Shown: positions 24,916 through 33,516 of the stretch, one piece after another | Position numbering within the stretch: position 1 is the first letter of the stretch | Layout of the letters: each line of letters starts with the position of its first letter | The notes under the pieces: generated by a model | Database searches by the model: none | The model's input: only the letters and a program-made list of their open reading frames with translations | What the model was told of the DNA's origin: nothing | Made by a program: the position numbers and the translations under genes | From: Oscillatoria sp. SIO1A7 | GTDB taxonomy: Bacteria; Cyanobacteriota; Cyanobacteriia; Cyanobacteriales; Laspinemataceae | Direction of reading: 5' to 3' | Assembly (NCBI GenBank): GCA_010672965.1 | Contig: JAAHFN010000024.1 | Coordinates: 1 to 64,000 of the forward strand | DNA length: 64,000 nt

Positions 24916-26262
24916 ATGCCGCTATCTAACGCACCGACACATCTAAAAGAACTGGCCCAACAAGGAAAGCCAGAGGGAATCACTGGGGTTCTAAACCACT
25001 ACCTGGAACCACAAGGGGTATCCGCTCAAGCGGCCGTGAAGAATGGTTCTTTACTAATCTTGTTGGAATCTGAAGAAGTACCTCATCAAGAAACCATCGT
25101 CCCATTCATTCACGCTGGATTGGTTAGCTTGGGAATTGAGTCAACCCCTACGGCAAAAATTGGCGGCCGCCAGAAGGGGGGCCGCACAGTATGGCAAGAA
25201 ACGGTAGATCTGGAAAATCCACCGGAAGAAATTGCCATTGCCGCTGAGGGAATGCCCGAGGAAAACTACGATCTACCCGAGGAGGACAGCCAGATGCCTT
25301 ATGAAGAAGACGATCGAATTCCCGAAGATCTAGACGACTCAGAGGACAGCGAGGATTATGAAAGCGAAGATACAGACGATGATGAGGATGAGGATGATGA
25401 GGATGATGATGATGAGGATGATGAGGACGAACAGGGGCAGAAAAATAAAAAACAAAAATCGTCTCTAATGTTGCTTCTGCTTCTGCTTCTCCTCATAGGA
25501 GCAGGGGTTATCTTGTTTGTTGTGCCCGGTCCTCTGCGAGGATTGTTGCCATTTCTGTCGGAAGAAACGCCAAATCCACCTCCAACAGCAGGTTCGACAC
25601 CTAAGCCAGCCCCCAAGCCAGCAGCTCCGGCTAATGCCCCGAATGCTGCGGCTCCGGCCAGTGCGCCCAATGGAGCAAGCCCAGCGGCTCCGGCTAATGC
25701 CCCGAATGCTGCGGCTCCGGCCAATGCGCCCAATGGAGAAAACCCAGCGGCTCCGGCCAATGCTGCCAATGGAGAAAACCCAGCGGCTCCGGCCAATGCT
25801 GCCAATGGAGAAAACCCAGCGGCTCCGGCCAATGCTGCCAATGGAGAAAACCCAGCGGCTCCGGCCAATGCTGCCAATGGAGCAAATCCAGCGGCTCCGG
25901 CCAATGCTGCCAATGGAGCAAATCCAGCGGCTCCGGCCAATGCGCCTAATGGAGAAAACCCAGCGGCTCCGGCCAATGCGCCTAATGCTGCGGCCCCAGA
26001 GGCTGCTCCAGAAGCTACCGAAGCGTCGGTGCAGTTGATAGGTGCAGTCAGAAAGGCTAATGAGGCGTGGGAACTGACCCAAAAAACTCCGCAATCCGAG
26101 CAAGAGTGGAAGGAGATAGCAGCTCTGTGGGAAGAAGGGAGCAAGCTGATGGAAGAGGTGCCGTCCTCCGATCCTAAATATGAGATTGCTCAAAACAGGA
26201 TTGTGCTGTACCAAAAATACGCCGAGTTTGCCAGAGAGATGGCCGATTTAACGAGTCAGTAA
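24916..26262 (+). CDS. Membrane protein with Ala/Pro/Asn minisatellite region
   Basis: The function is unknown. The 448-residue layout is: an N-terminal domain (residues 1-100; L-K-E-L-A-Q-Q-G, Y-L-E-P-Q-G-V-S-A-Q-A-A-V-K-N-G, G-I-E-S-T-P-T-A-K-I) shared with the protein at 26553; an extremely acidic Asp/Glu stretch (about 115-175); one transmembrane helix (about 182-205); a Pro/Ala linker with tandem 12-residue units A-A-P-A-N-A-A-N-G-E-N-P (about 235-355); and a helical C-terminal domain (365-448; E-A-W-E-L-T-Q-K-T-P-Q, W-K-E-I-A-A-L-W-E-E-G). The acidic part should be cytoplasmic and the repeat part outside or in the periplasm. The repeat number is probably variable between strains. Confidence 0.82.
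   Translation: MPLSNAPTHLKELAQQGKPEGITGVLNHYLEPQGVSAQAAVKNGSLLILLESEEVPHQETIVPFIHAGLVSLGIESTPTAKIGGRQKGGRTVWQETVDLENPPEEIAIAAEGMPEENYDLPEEDSQMPYEEDDRIPEDLDDSEDSEDYESEDTDDDEDEDDEDDDDEDDEDEQGQKNKKQKSSLMLLLLLLLLIGAGVILFVVPGPLRGLLPFLSEETPNPPPTAGSTPKPAPKPAAPANAPNAAAPASAPNGASPAAPANAPNAAAPANAPNGENPAAPANAANGENPAAPANAANGENPAAPANAANGENPAAPANAANGANPAAPANAANGANPAAPANAPNGENPAAPANAPNAAAPEAAPEATEASVQLIGAVRKANEAWELTQKTPQSEQEWKEIAALWEEGSKLMEEVPSSDPKYEIAQNRIVLYQKYAEFAREMADLTSQ
25618..26000 (+). repeat. 36-bp coding minisatellite
   Basis: The unit GCGGCTCCGGCCAATGCTGCC plus AATGGAGAAAACCCA (36 bp) is repeated about eight times with small changes, preceded and followed by 30- to 36-bp variants. It stays in frame and encodes A-A-P-A-N-A-A-N-G-E-N-P. 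Neighbouring units are almost identical, so copy number has changed recently. Confidence 0.9.
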
Positions 26263-26552
26263 GGGTTGGGAGATAAGAATAAATGCCAGCGATCGCATTT
26301 AATACCCAGACGAAAGCAAAGAGCGCGATCGCTATTTGCTAAGATAAAGCCCAAAACAATAGGCCAACGGGATGTAGCGTTGGATGTTTCGACTGCGCTA
26401 CAGGCAAAGGCCGGGGAAAAGCGACTCGAAAAGCAGGCGAGTTTGGTCCAGCATAGAGTCAGCCGAGTAAGCCCAGTAGTTTTTTATGGAGGGAAGGATA
26501 AGGGAGAAAATTTTAGCGAGGACAATACCCAGGCTCCCAAGACTGAAGCACG

Positions 26553-27770
26553 ATGACAAAAACCGATATTCTGGAACTGGCTAAACAGGGTTATCCAAAA
26601 GCGATCGCAACTTTGATCAATCGCTCCCTGGAACCTAAAGGCATAAGCGCTAAAGTAGCTCTGAGCGACGGTTGCTTGCAGGTATTGCTGGAAGCTGACA
26701 AGGTTCCCAATCAAAAAGTTTTGGCTAACTTTATTTATCAAGGGACGCTAGAATTGGGGGCGGAATCGATTCAATCGGTGAAAGTATATGGGCGATCGCT
26801 CGGCAAGTCAAAACCTGCTTGGAGCGAACAATTCGATTTAGATAACCCGACTTCTTTACCAGCACAAACCTCGAATTCTTTTCTATATACAGGGCGGGAA
26901 AACCAAAATTTTTCTTCTGGGAGACGCGCTAAACTCGATTTAGAAAGAGATGGCTTAAAGCAAGATGGCTTAAAGCAAGATGGCTTAAAGCAAGATGGCT
27001 TAAAACGAAATGGCTTAAAACCAAGTGGCTTAAAACCAGATAGATTAGAAATTACCGCAGCTACAAACGGCTTTACTTCCGCAAAAGAGAGGAATGTTGT
27101 AGGAGAATCGGCGGCCACGAAGATTCAAAAAACAAAGGGAAAAAATAAACTAAAGCAAACAGAAAAAAAAATCACCGAATCAGCAACAGAATCCCCCGAT
27201 GAGTCGTTGCCTTTAACAGTTAAAGACTGCGAGGATTTGCTCCATGAAGTTGGCCATTTCCCCAGTAAAGGCAGTCTGAACGTTGCTTATTACTATGCTA
27301 TTCCTAAGCTGGCTCCGGCTTTGGTAAATTTTTTGAACTCAGCAGGGTCGATTGTCGCTGCGATCGGCACGCGCTATCGCGGGGAAATTGCTTGTCTGAT
27401 TATAACTGAAAAATATCTGGCTTGTTTTTCATTGCCGGAGTTTTCTAAAACACCAAAAAAAGAATTCGTTTTTAAGTTAAGGAATCTCGATCGGATAGCG
27501 ATCGCCAAGAATGGCATTATTGTATATAGGAAAAAACATCCCGGACTCACGATATATTTTTACGAACGAAAGACCCGAGATTCGCTCAAAAAAGCCCTTG
27601 GCAATAAGGTTAAAATCCAACAGCGCCGCTTAATTCCTCCCGATCTCTATGAAATTGGCTTTGCTTTTTTGGGGTGTGTCACCCTAGTTTTATGTATCTG
27701 GATAAATCTCTTGGCACTTTGGGCTCTGTTCCTATTTTTATTGAATGTTTTTTTAGGGCCTTTGAATTGA
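26553..27770 (+). CDS. Membrane protein sharing N-domain with upstream gene
   Basis: This 405-residue protein has unknown function. Residues 1-100 (I-L-E-L-A-K-Q-G-Y-P-K-A-I-A, L-E-P-K-G-I-S-A-K-V-A-L-S-D-G, V-K-V-Y-G-R-S) match the N-terminal domain of the 24916 product; I recall this domain at the start of many cyanobacterial membrane proteins. A linker follows with six copies of the 5-residue unit G-L-K-Q-D or G-L-K-P-x (about 137-165). A globular domain with alternating strands and Tyr/Lys-rich segments spans about 220-360, and two hydrophobic helices lie at the C-terminus (about 367-402). It is co-directional with the upstream paralogue, about 290 bases away, and probably arose by duplication of the shared domain. 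Confidence 0.8.
   Translation: MTKTDILELAKQGYPKAIATLINRSLEPKGISAKVALSDGCLQVLLEADKVPNQKVLANFIYQGTLELGAESIQSVKVYGRSLGKSKPAWSEQFDLDNPTSLPAQTSNSFLYTGRENQNFSSGRRAKLDLERDGLKQDGLKQDGLKQDGLKRNGLKPSGLKPDRLEITAATNGFTSAKERNVVGESAATKIQKTKGKNKLKQTEKKITESATESPDESLPLTVKDCEDLLHEVGHFPSKGSLNVAYYYAIPKLAPALVNFLNSAGSIVAAIGTRYRGEIACLIITEKYLACFSLPEFSKTPKKEFVFKLRNLDRIAIAKNGIIVYRKKHPGLTIYFYERKTRDSLKKALGNKVKIQQRRLIPPDLYEIGFAFLGCVTLVLCIWINLLALWALFLFLLNVFLGPLN
26955..27045 (+). repeat. 15-bp coding tandem repeat
   Basis: The unit GATGGCTTAAAGCAA is repeated six times with substitutions toward the end. It encodes D-G-L-K-Q in the linker of the 405-residue protein. Confidence 0.85.
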
Positions 27771-27807
27771 GGTTTGGTTTGGCTTTTATTTTATTGTCAT
27801 TTTAATT

Positions 27808-28105
27808 TATAGCGGTTCTCAAATTGATGTGAGGTTTCTGGGGCGAAGCATCCCAAAAAGGCAAGTTACCGTTCGGAGCGCGCGAGATAGTTGCTCTTGT
27901 TGCTGTCGCCCCTACGTTTTCGTTGGTTATATCAAATCCGGTAAAACACCCACAAAAAGATTTGTAACCTGCCGTAGGACGGGCGTCCCGCCTGTCCGCC
28001 CTACCAGTAAGTAAGGGACTTTGCGGAAGCCCGTCCTACGCAGGACTTGACTTTTTTAGGGCGATTAAACGGATCTGATATTACACTTATTTGAGAAACG
28101 CTATA
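27808..28105. mobile_element. MITE family c interrupted by a family d element
   Basis: The outer ends are TATAGCGGTTCTCAAATTGA and CACTTATTTGAGAAACGCTATA (family c, here in the opposite orientation to 22525). Inside, from about 27928 to 28083, is a family d element with ends TTATATCAAATCCGGT and AAACGGATCTGATATTA and the GTAGGACGGGCGTCCCGCCTG palindrome. Removing d restores a normal c element. Confidence 0.85.
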
Positions 28106-28224
28106 GCAACTTCACTTCCTGCATGAGACAGCCCGTCCTTGGCGAGGTTGGCAGATAAGGGTTTTGCTCGATCGCATCTGTAAAAAATGCCGCAAATATT
28201 GTAATTATTTTATCGATGAGAGAC

Positions 28225-28830
28225 ATGAATATATTTGACCCCACCTGCAAGAGTAAAAAGTCACTTATTGATGTTTACCTCACTTGCAAGAGTAAGCCAC
28301 CTGTTGATAATGCTCTTCAGCTTTTAGTTCGCGAATACATCGAAACATTCGGAAATTATTATTATATAGAAGATCGGTGGTGGGGTGACCAAACATTGAC
28401 TTGGGAGCAAGCAATTGCAAGAGCTTGGAAATCTCGACGCCAGAATGGAAAGATGCATAGCCATCAGTGCCGGGTTGCTAGTAGGCTACCTTACGGGTTA
28501 AAGGTTGCATTAGCCGATCGGATGCAACCAGAAGACTTTAAAGATTTCCAGAGCTTATATTATTGGAAGAAGTCTATTGTTGAACGTATTAAAGGCTTAG
28601 GGGCGATCTCAGCATACGACGTTGCGCGACGTTTGGGTGCCTGGTTGAGACTAGAACCAGTGGTGGTTTATTTACACGGAGGAACCGCCATTGGAGCTAA
28701 AAAATTTGCTGTTGAGGGAGAGACTGCACCGATCTCCGCATTTCCGAAAGAAATTCAAGCTTTGGGAGCTACCCATGCAGAAAATTTTTTGTGTATCTAC
28801 AAAAACCTAATTCTTAACAGTCTGCCTTAA
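28225..28830 (+). CDS. Hypothetical protein with Y-L-H-G-G-T motif
   Basis: No named family is recognised. The product has about 201 residues from ATG at 28225 (an ATG three codons upstream is equally possible). An N-terminal T-C-K-S-K motif occurs twice. The middle has W-T/W-E-Q-A-I-A-R-A-W-K-S-R and H-S-H-Q-C-R-V. The C-terminal part has a helix-hairpin-like I-K-G-L-G-A-I-S-A-Y-D-V-A-R-R-L-G, then V-V-V-Y-L-H-G-G-T-A-I-G-A-K-K, and ends near H-A-E-N-F-L-C-I-Y-K. I remember similar unassigned bacterial proteins with a Y-L-H-x-G-T-x-x-G-A-K motif. The 3' end enters a family-a MITE, so the last residues (N-S-L-P) may be foreign. Confidence 0.65.
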   Translation: MNIFDPTCKSKKSLIDVYLTCKSKPPVDNALQLLVREYIETFGNYYYIEDRWWGDQTLTWEQAIARAWKSRRQNGKMHSHQCRVASRLPYGLKVALADRMQPEDFKDFQSLYYWKKSIVERIKGLGAISAYDVARRLGAWLRLEPVVVYLHGGTAIGAKKFAVEGETAPISAFPKEIQALGATHAENFLCIYKNLILNSLP

Positions 28831-29133
28831 AGTTGTAGGGAGCGGCCCGGGAACGAAACCCAACACAATGATTGGTATAATAGGACTTACGCAACGGCAC
28901 GCGGTTGCCCCGATAGATAGTGTCGTTGCGTAAGTCCTGTTCAAATAAAAATGAGACATTTTTGTAGGGGCGATAGGGGCGATCGCCCCTATCGCCCCTA
29001 CATTTAGGCGATCGTAACTGTCTCATCCTTAAATCTTTAATTGAAATGACTATAAATGCGCGACAGCTTAGTTGGGTTTCGTTCCTCAACCTAACCTACA
29101 GTCACACAGAATTGAAACTTTGCCAAAGCACTA
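28817..29133. mobile_element. MITE family a interrupted by two other elements
   Basis: The left part GTAGGGAGCGGCCCGGG...GATTGGTATA ends at about 28879. The right part resumes with GTTGGGTTTCGTTCC at about 29069 and ends GCCAAAGCACTAC. The copy at 12478 has GATTGGTATA directly followed by GTTGGGTTTC, so about 190 bases were inserted. The insert consists of a family-b element (28882-28938) and a GAGACA-ended element e with a large GATCGCCCC palindrome (about 28945-29035). Confidence 0.85.
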
Positions 29134-29244
29134 CAAAGACCTAATTCCTGACAGTCCGAACCTTGAATGTTGAGTTTTAAGTTTTAAGTTTTAGTTCTTT
29201 AATTCTTTAACTCAAAACTCAAAACTCAAAACTCAGAACTTTTC
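29134..29244. repeat. AACTCAAAACTC simple repeat after RNase gene
   Basis: TTTTAAGTTTTAAG and AACTCAAAACTCAAAACTC form an imperfect inverted pair of simple repeats directly downstream of the exoribonuclease gene. The same words occur at about 18500. Confidence 0.6.
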
Positions 29245-31314
29245 TCACTGAGCGGCGGGAATCATTTCGGTGAAATTGATCCTATCTTGGCGGGGGTCGG
29301 CGTAGCTAACTTGTACGTCCAAGCGATCTCCCAACTTAACTGGCCTGGGAAAGCGCCATGCCAACTCCATCCCCAAATCTTCTAAAAGAATCAAGCCTAA
29401 ATTCTCATCTTCCTTGAGCCAGCGCAACACCAGGGCTTGCCAGACTTCATGCTGATTGCGCCGCAGATATTCCAATGCCCAATATTTATTGGTTTGCTTT
29501 TCTACCAGAGACGCTTCTTTCACCGTACTGGTCACGCTCATCAGGATTTCCTGCAACTCCACCGTAGAGAAAGGCAGCGGATCTCCGCGCAAATGTGCCT
29601 TAATTTGGAAATGAGCCAACAAGTCAGCATAGCGGCGAATTGGCGAGGTGACTTGACTATAAACATCCAACCCCAAACTCGCGTGCCTTGCCGGATTGGT
29701 ACCCATTTCGCTCCGAGGCATACACCGACGAATAGCACAAGCGCGGACTGGTTCGGGATCTAGGAGCATTAATTCTTCTGGCGGCGGCAGTTCTGGTTGA
29801 GTTTGGGCTCTAAATGGTAAAGGAATATTGTTGGTCTGACCGTAGCGTCCCCCAACTTCTCCCGTCAAAATCATCATTTCCGCTACCATCAGCCTCGCTT
29901 TCGACTCTTGCAGTAGTTCGACAACGACTTCGTCATCCTTGACCTTAATTGAAGACTCCGGCATATAGATATTGATGCAGCCTTGGGATTGCCGCCATGC
30001 CATCCGCAGTTTTGCTCCTTCTGCAAGGGTGGCAATTTCCGGTTCCGCCACCACTCCCAGCTCCAACATCTCATCTGCATCTTCATAGGTGAGGCGATAG
30101 GTTGGCTGGATGATACTCGCGTGAATGCTGTATTCTGCTATGGCTCCGCTTTCATCCAAAATAATCCCGAAGCTCAAAGCAGGACATATTTTCCCCTGAA
30201 TCAAGCTCATCGGTCCGGTCGCTAATTCTGGGGGAAACATCGGCACCATCCCCGTAGGCATATATAAAGTGGTGCTGCGCTTGCGGGCTTCTAAGTCTAA
30301 TTCATCTCCTGGAACGAGCAAGCGGGTCGGGTCGGCAATGTGAATCCAAAACTTTTTCCGGCCATCCTCCAGGTACTCGACGCTCAACCCATCATCAATT
30401 TCTTGAGTGCTTTCGTCGTCGATAGTATATGTTTTTAGATAGGTCAGATCCAGGCGCTCTCTATCGAGATCCTTGGGGGGAGAATGCAAACAGCGTTGTG
30501 CCACTTCCAGTACCTTGCTAGAAAAGTGAGTTGGGATTTGATTTCGCCGGATAAATAAATTTTCGTGCTGAGTCCACAACCCTAAATCTACCAAAAGGTC
30601 AAAAGCTCCTTCAGGGTTTTCGGGTCGAGAGAGTGCGACTAATGTTTCCTTGGCAGCCGCACGATTTTGAGTTTCTTCTCCCAGAGCTGCATACCGCTCC
30701 AAGGCTTCGATGCGAACTCTATCGCTATTCGACCAGTCTTCCAGAACTGGTGCCGCGCCCTCCCCTTGTTGCGCAGATGAGTCAGCCGAGGAGTCTGGAA
30801 ACTTTGATTTTGTCAGCTCCAGGCGCTGCCCGACCCGGGCAACAAATTCGCTCCATTCCCGTTTTTTCGCTTGTTGGACTTCTTGTTGGTGCTTTAGTTC
30901 TTCTACTTGGGTCTGCGATCGCGGCTCGTAGCGATCGCCCTTCTGTTTAAAATACAGCTTGTCCTCTACCAGCAATAGATGGGCTGCATAGCATCCAGCC
31001 GTACTTTCTTCGGAAAACAGCAACTGAGCCATTTCTTCTGGAGATACCGACTCCGCATCTTCGACCAGAATTTCCCAGGCTACCTCCAAGCTATCTGGAT
31101 CCAGGTACTGTGCTAATTCTTCTCGGAAACTTGGTATATCTGTCGGTTTGTAGGTTTGGCCGCTGAAGACATAGCTAATTTGCTGGGGACGGATGCTATT
31201 CTTTTGGCCGAACTCATCTATCGCTATCCAGTTTTTTTTGCCGTCGGGACGTTCTGCTACGGCGAGTCTTCTCTCTCCGTGCAGGCGAAATTCAAGCAGC
31301 GTTCCCTTCTCCAC
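29245..31314 (-). CDS. RNB-family exoribonuclease (RNase II/R)
   Basis: This is a 3'-5' hydrolytic exoribonuclease for mRNA and rRNA decay. The 689-residue product has an N-terminal S1/cold-shock-like barrel (residues 1-50). The RNB catalytic domain spans about 285-590, with T-I-D-D-E-S-T-Q-E-I-D-D-G-L-S providing the metal-binding Asp residues, W-I-H-I-A-D-P-T-R-L, T-L-Y-M-P-T-G-M-V-P-M-F-P-P-E-L and Y-S-Q-V-T-S-P-I-R-R-Y-A-D-L. A C-terminal S1-like barrel ends the protein. The length and missing cold-shock pair fit the shorter cyanobacterial/plastid-type RNase II/R rather than enteric RNase R. It follows rpsR by about 108 bases, the conserved rpmG-rpsR-rnr order of cyanobacteria. Confidence 0.93.
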   Translation of the reverse strand: MEKGTLLEFRLHGERRLAVAERPDGKKNWIAIDEFGQKNSIRPQQISYVFSGQTYKPTDIPSFREELAQYLDPDSLEVAWEILVEDAESVSPEEMAQLLFSEESTAGCYAAHLLLVEDKLYFKQKGDRYEPRSQTQVEELKHQQEVQQAKKREWSEFVARVGQRLELTKSKFPDSSADSSAQQGEGAAPVLEDWSNSDRVRIEALERYAALGEETQNRAAAKETLVALSRPENPEGAFDLLVDLGLWTQHENLFIRRNQIPTHFSSKVLEVAQRCLHSPPKDLDRERLDLTYLKTYTIDDESTQEIDDGLSVEYLEDGRKKFWIHIADPTRLLVPGDELDLEARKRSTTLYMPTGMVPMFPPELATGPMSLIQGKICPALSFGIILDESGAIAEYSIHASIIQPTYRLTYEDADEMLELGVVAEPEIATLAEGAKLRMAWRQSQGCINIYMPESSIKVKDDEVVVELLQESKARLMVAEMMILTGEVGGRYGQTNNIPLPFRAQTQPELPPPEELMLLDPEPVRACAIRRCMPRSEMGTNPARHASLGLDVYSQVTSPIRRYADLLAHFQIKAHLRGDPLPFSTVELQEILMSVTSTVKEASLVEKQTNKYWALEYLRRNQHEVWQALVLRWLKEDENLGLILLEDLGMELAWRFPRPVKLGDRLDVQVSYADPRQDRINFTEMIPAAQ

Positions 31315-31422
31315 AGGCTTTTAGTTAATAATTTTCCGTTTCTACGTTTCGGTCTAGATGCGAGCCCAAATCACTCGGCAGCGAGGACTCTCAAGAGAGG
31401 GTTATTGTCCTCATTACTTCCA

Positions 31423-31638
31423 TTACCCTTCTGGGTTGACAAACGGCAACAATGCCAAAATGCGAGCCCGCTTGATGGCCTTTGTCAGGTGCCGCTGTTG
31501 CTTGGCGGTTAGGCCGCTGATCCTACGGGGCAGAATCTTGCCTCGCTCGGTGATAAACTTGCGCAGCAATTCTACATCTTTATAGTCTATCGGATCTTTG
31601 GGATTAATTGGCGAAATACGACGACGGTAGTAAGTCAT
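31423..31638 (-). CDS. rpsR: 30S ribosomal protein S18
   Basis: S18 is a small-subunit protein at the platform next to S6. From [20 protein letters not shown] at 31638 the product is 71 residues, the normal cyanobacterial length. It contains [19 protein letters not shown] and [20 protein letters not shown], the family signature. A start 21 codons upstream is open but adds a non-conserved stretch and is rejected. It lies between rpmG and the exoribonuclease gene. Confidence 0.97.
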   Translation of the reverse strand: MTYYRRRISPINPKDPIDYKDVELLRKFITERGKILPRRISGLTAKQQRHLTKAIKRARILALLPFVNPEG

Positions 31639-31695
31639 AGCATTGAATCTAAGAAAGTAATATTTTAGCCCGGACTCTAGATATTGATTCTGGCT

Positions 31696-31743
31696 GGCCA
31701 TTTTAGCTGCCGGCCATTTTAGCTGCCGGCCATTTTAGCTGCC
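31696..31743. repeat. 16-bp tandem repeat between rpmG and rpsR
   Basis: Three exact copies of GGCCATTTTAGCTGCC run head to tail, followed by GATTCTGGCTGGCC, which echoes the sequence just before the array. They lie within the leader of rpsR. Confidence 0.9.
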
Positions 31744-31838
31744 GATTCTGGCTGGCCGTTTGGACTGCCATATATCTGGCTCTAAATTATTAGGGAGCCA
31801 GTTATGGTTCTTTACTATTACCACAAAAGCAATATTGA

Positions 31839-32027
31839 TTATTTTATTTCCTTGTGGATTGTATGTTTATTGCAATGGGGACAGTACTTCTTGAGTTCTA
31901 TCCTCGACGTGGTATTGCGACGGTTTTTCTGGGTCGTATAGCGCGACACTCCCGGCGATCGCTTCACCGTATTGGTCCGACACTCGGTACATTCTAAGGT
32001 GATAATGATACGGACACCTTTAGCCAT
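31839..32027 (-). CDS. rpmG: 50S ribosomal protein L33
   Basis: L33 is a small zinc-ribbon protein of the large subunit. The 62-residue product begins [17 protein letters not shown] and has two Cys-x-x-Cys pairs (C-T-E-C and C-P-H-C), so it is the zinc-binding form. [14 protein letters not shown] matches the family. It is the first gene of the rpmG-rpsR-exoribonuclease series. Confidence 0.97.
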   Translation of the reverse strand: MAKGVRIIITLECTECRTNTVKRSPGVSRYTTQKNRRNTTSRIELKKYCPHCNKHTIHKEIK

Positions 32028-32210
32028 AGGTCCCCTTTTTCTTGATTTAACTAAATTGAACGCAATTTCTGATTATACCCCAAACTCTCCAGAGCGGATA
32101 TTAATTTTTTTCTTTTTCACCGGAGCGCGGCCGATTACAAATTCTTATCCCGATATCTAGAAATTCTGCCAGCCAACCCAAAGCTAGAAGCAGTAAGCGG
32201 TTATATCATG

Positions 32211-32357
32211 TCGGTTTGAATGCCCCAAAAAAAAGTCAATTTCTGCTCCGGACGGGCGTCCCGCCTGTCCGCCTGGGCTTTTTGGGACAGCTCGTGTCGC
32301 CCGTCCTACGGGAGATTCCAAATCTTTTCTGTGGGTATTTAACCTGACTTGATATTA
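32211..32357. mobile_element. MITE family d, copy 2
   Basis: This has ends TTATATCATGTCGGTT and ACCTGACTTGATATTA. The interior holds GGACGGGCGTCCCGCCTGTCC and GCCCGTCCTACGGGAG. The 147-bp length is close to the copy at 48723-48876. Confidence 0.8.
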
Positions 32358-32365
32358 GCGGTCTA

Positions 32366-32573
32366 ACTGTAGGGAGCGGCCCGGCACCGAAACCCAACTA
32401 TACCAATCGTTGCGTTGGGTTACTCGCACGAGTTGGCTTATTTGCCGCTTATGTGCCCTATGCTCTTTCGCACAGGCTTTCGCCTAGACTCAGCCTCGGG
32501 AGATCCGCAGCGCGCAGGCTTTCGCCAACGCCACCTTCCCCGGGCCGCTCCCTACAATTTTAAGCCAGACAGT
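32366..32573. mobile_element. MITE family a, copy with different middle
   Basis: The left part CTGTAGGGAGCGGCCCGGCA and right part CCCGGGCCGCTCCCTACAAT are family a. The loop between them is replaced by about 110 bases including GCGCAGGCTTTCGCC and TTCGCACAGGCTTTCGCC repeats. Confidence 0.7.
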
Positions 32574-32818
32574 CAACTAGAGCCAACCATAAAGGACAGC
32601 GCCGATTCCAGTTATGGCCTCCCGCTTCAGCAAATGCCTATGGAAGTCGGCCGTATCTAACCTAGATCTTTGGTCGAGAGCCCAGGGTCCCAATCTCTGT
32701 CTTTGCTTGGCGATCGCGACAACGACCGCATTAAGAAAAGAACTCGACCCCGCGCTTATTGCGCCAGTATTGCCAGCATTGGTCAAGGAACTTCCCAGGG
32801 CAACAAGACAATAATTAC

Positions 32819-32908
32819 AGGACTTAGGCAAAGACGCTATTTGTAGTGTGCCGCACCGCGCACCAGAAACTACATATAGCTTTAGAACCGACAGATAAGC
32901 GTAAGTCC
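32819..32908. mobile_element. MITE family b, copy 5
   Basis: The ends are AGGACTTAGGCA and GCGTAAGTCC. The interior (GACGCTATTTGTAGTG ... ACATATAGCTTTAGAACCGACA) matches the outer parts of the nested copy at 19345-19542, which shows where the insertion there occurred. Confidence 0.8.
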
Positions 32909-33473
32909 AGAATCAATTTAAAAGGCAATAAAGCGCCGCCAGAGCCGCATTTTCCTAAAGCGCATATAGACTGGCTCGGTATCCACGAGCATTCCACAAT
33001 AGTAATTGCCCGTTCTTTTCTTTATATATTATTGACATTCTAGAATACCGAGCTATCGACCAAAGAGGGTTATCTTTCGATCTTTTGCATCTCCTTCAGC
33101 ATAAATACTTATTATGCTCGATACAATCAGACAACGCGATCGCATCAGTCTCATAGGAAAGCTGCAACCTTCAATTCCCTAGAATATTCGGTTGCGCAAC
33201 TGCGATTGGGTTTTTATGCAGACGGGAGGCAGCACCACCATCTTACTATTAGGGTTTGGATCGCTTCCTTCAAAAATAAAGCGATCCAAACAAATGGTTA
33301 TGTTCCAACCTTTGGATAACTAACATCCCTATTATCTGTTGCCCAGGACAATGCTTTCTGGAGACCGATGATAGCAACAAATACATTCAGGATTACTCTA
33401 TAGCAAAATATTGCTTGGCATTCTGGTTGGCCAGCTAGAAGGTAATATGCATGCCTTGTGAGACGAGAACTTC

Positions 33474-33509
33474 CAGGGAGTAACTGGGCGATCGCGAAGT
33501 TACTCCCTG
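33474..33509 (-). terminator. Hairpin downstream of cyAbrB gene
   Basis: CAGGGAGTAACT (33474-33485) pairs with AGTTACTCCCTG (33498-33509) around a HIP1-containing loop, directly after the cyAbrB stop. There is no T-run, so it may act as an RNA-stabilising 3' end rather than a strict terminator. Confidence 0.6.
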
Positions 33510-33516
33510 AAACTCC

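Larger units (their letters stand above)
32028..33516. other. 1.5-kb gene-poor region with three MITEs
   Basis: There is no firm gene. It contains a family-d element (32211-32357), a family-a element with a different middle (32366-32573) and a family-b element (32819-32908). A short open frame on the minus strand at 32577-32831 ends with I-T-G-I-G-A-V-L-Y-G-W-L and could be a remnant, but its support is weak. A 12-bp hairpin (TTGGATCGCTT...AAGCGATCCAA, about 33256-33289) and the cyAbrB terminator lie near the right end. Confidence 0.6.

Noticed and set aside
25356-26214. Long open frames on the minus strand opposite the minisatellite gene
   Set aside because: They exist only because the 36-bp repeat lacks stops in several frames; the plus-strand protein has a full domain layout.
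26266-26556. 96-codon frame between the two N-domain paralogues
   Set aside because: It has a TTG start, no ribosome-binding site, HIP1-derived residues and no domain-like pattern.
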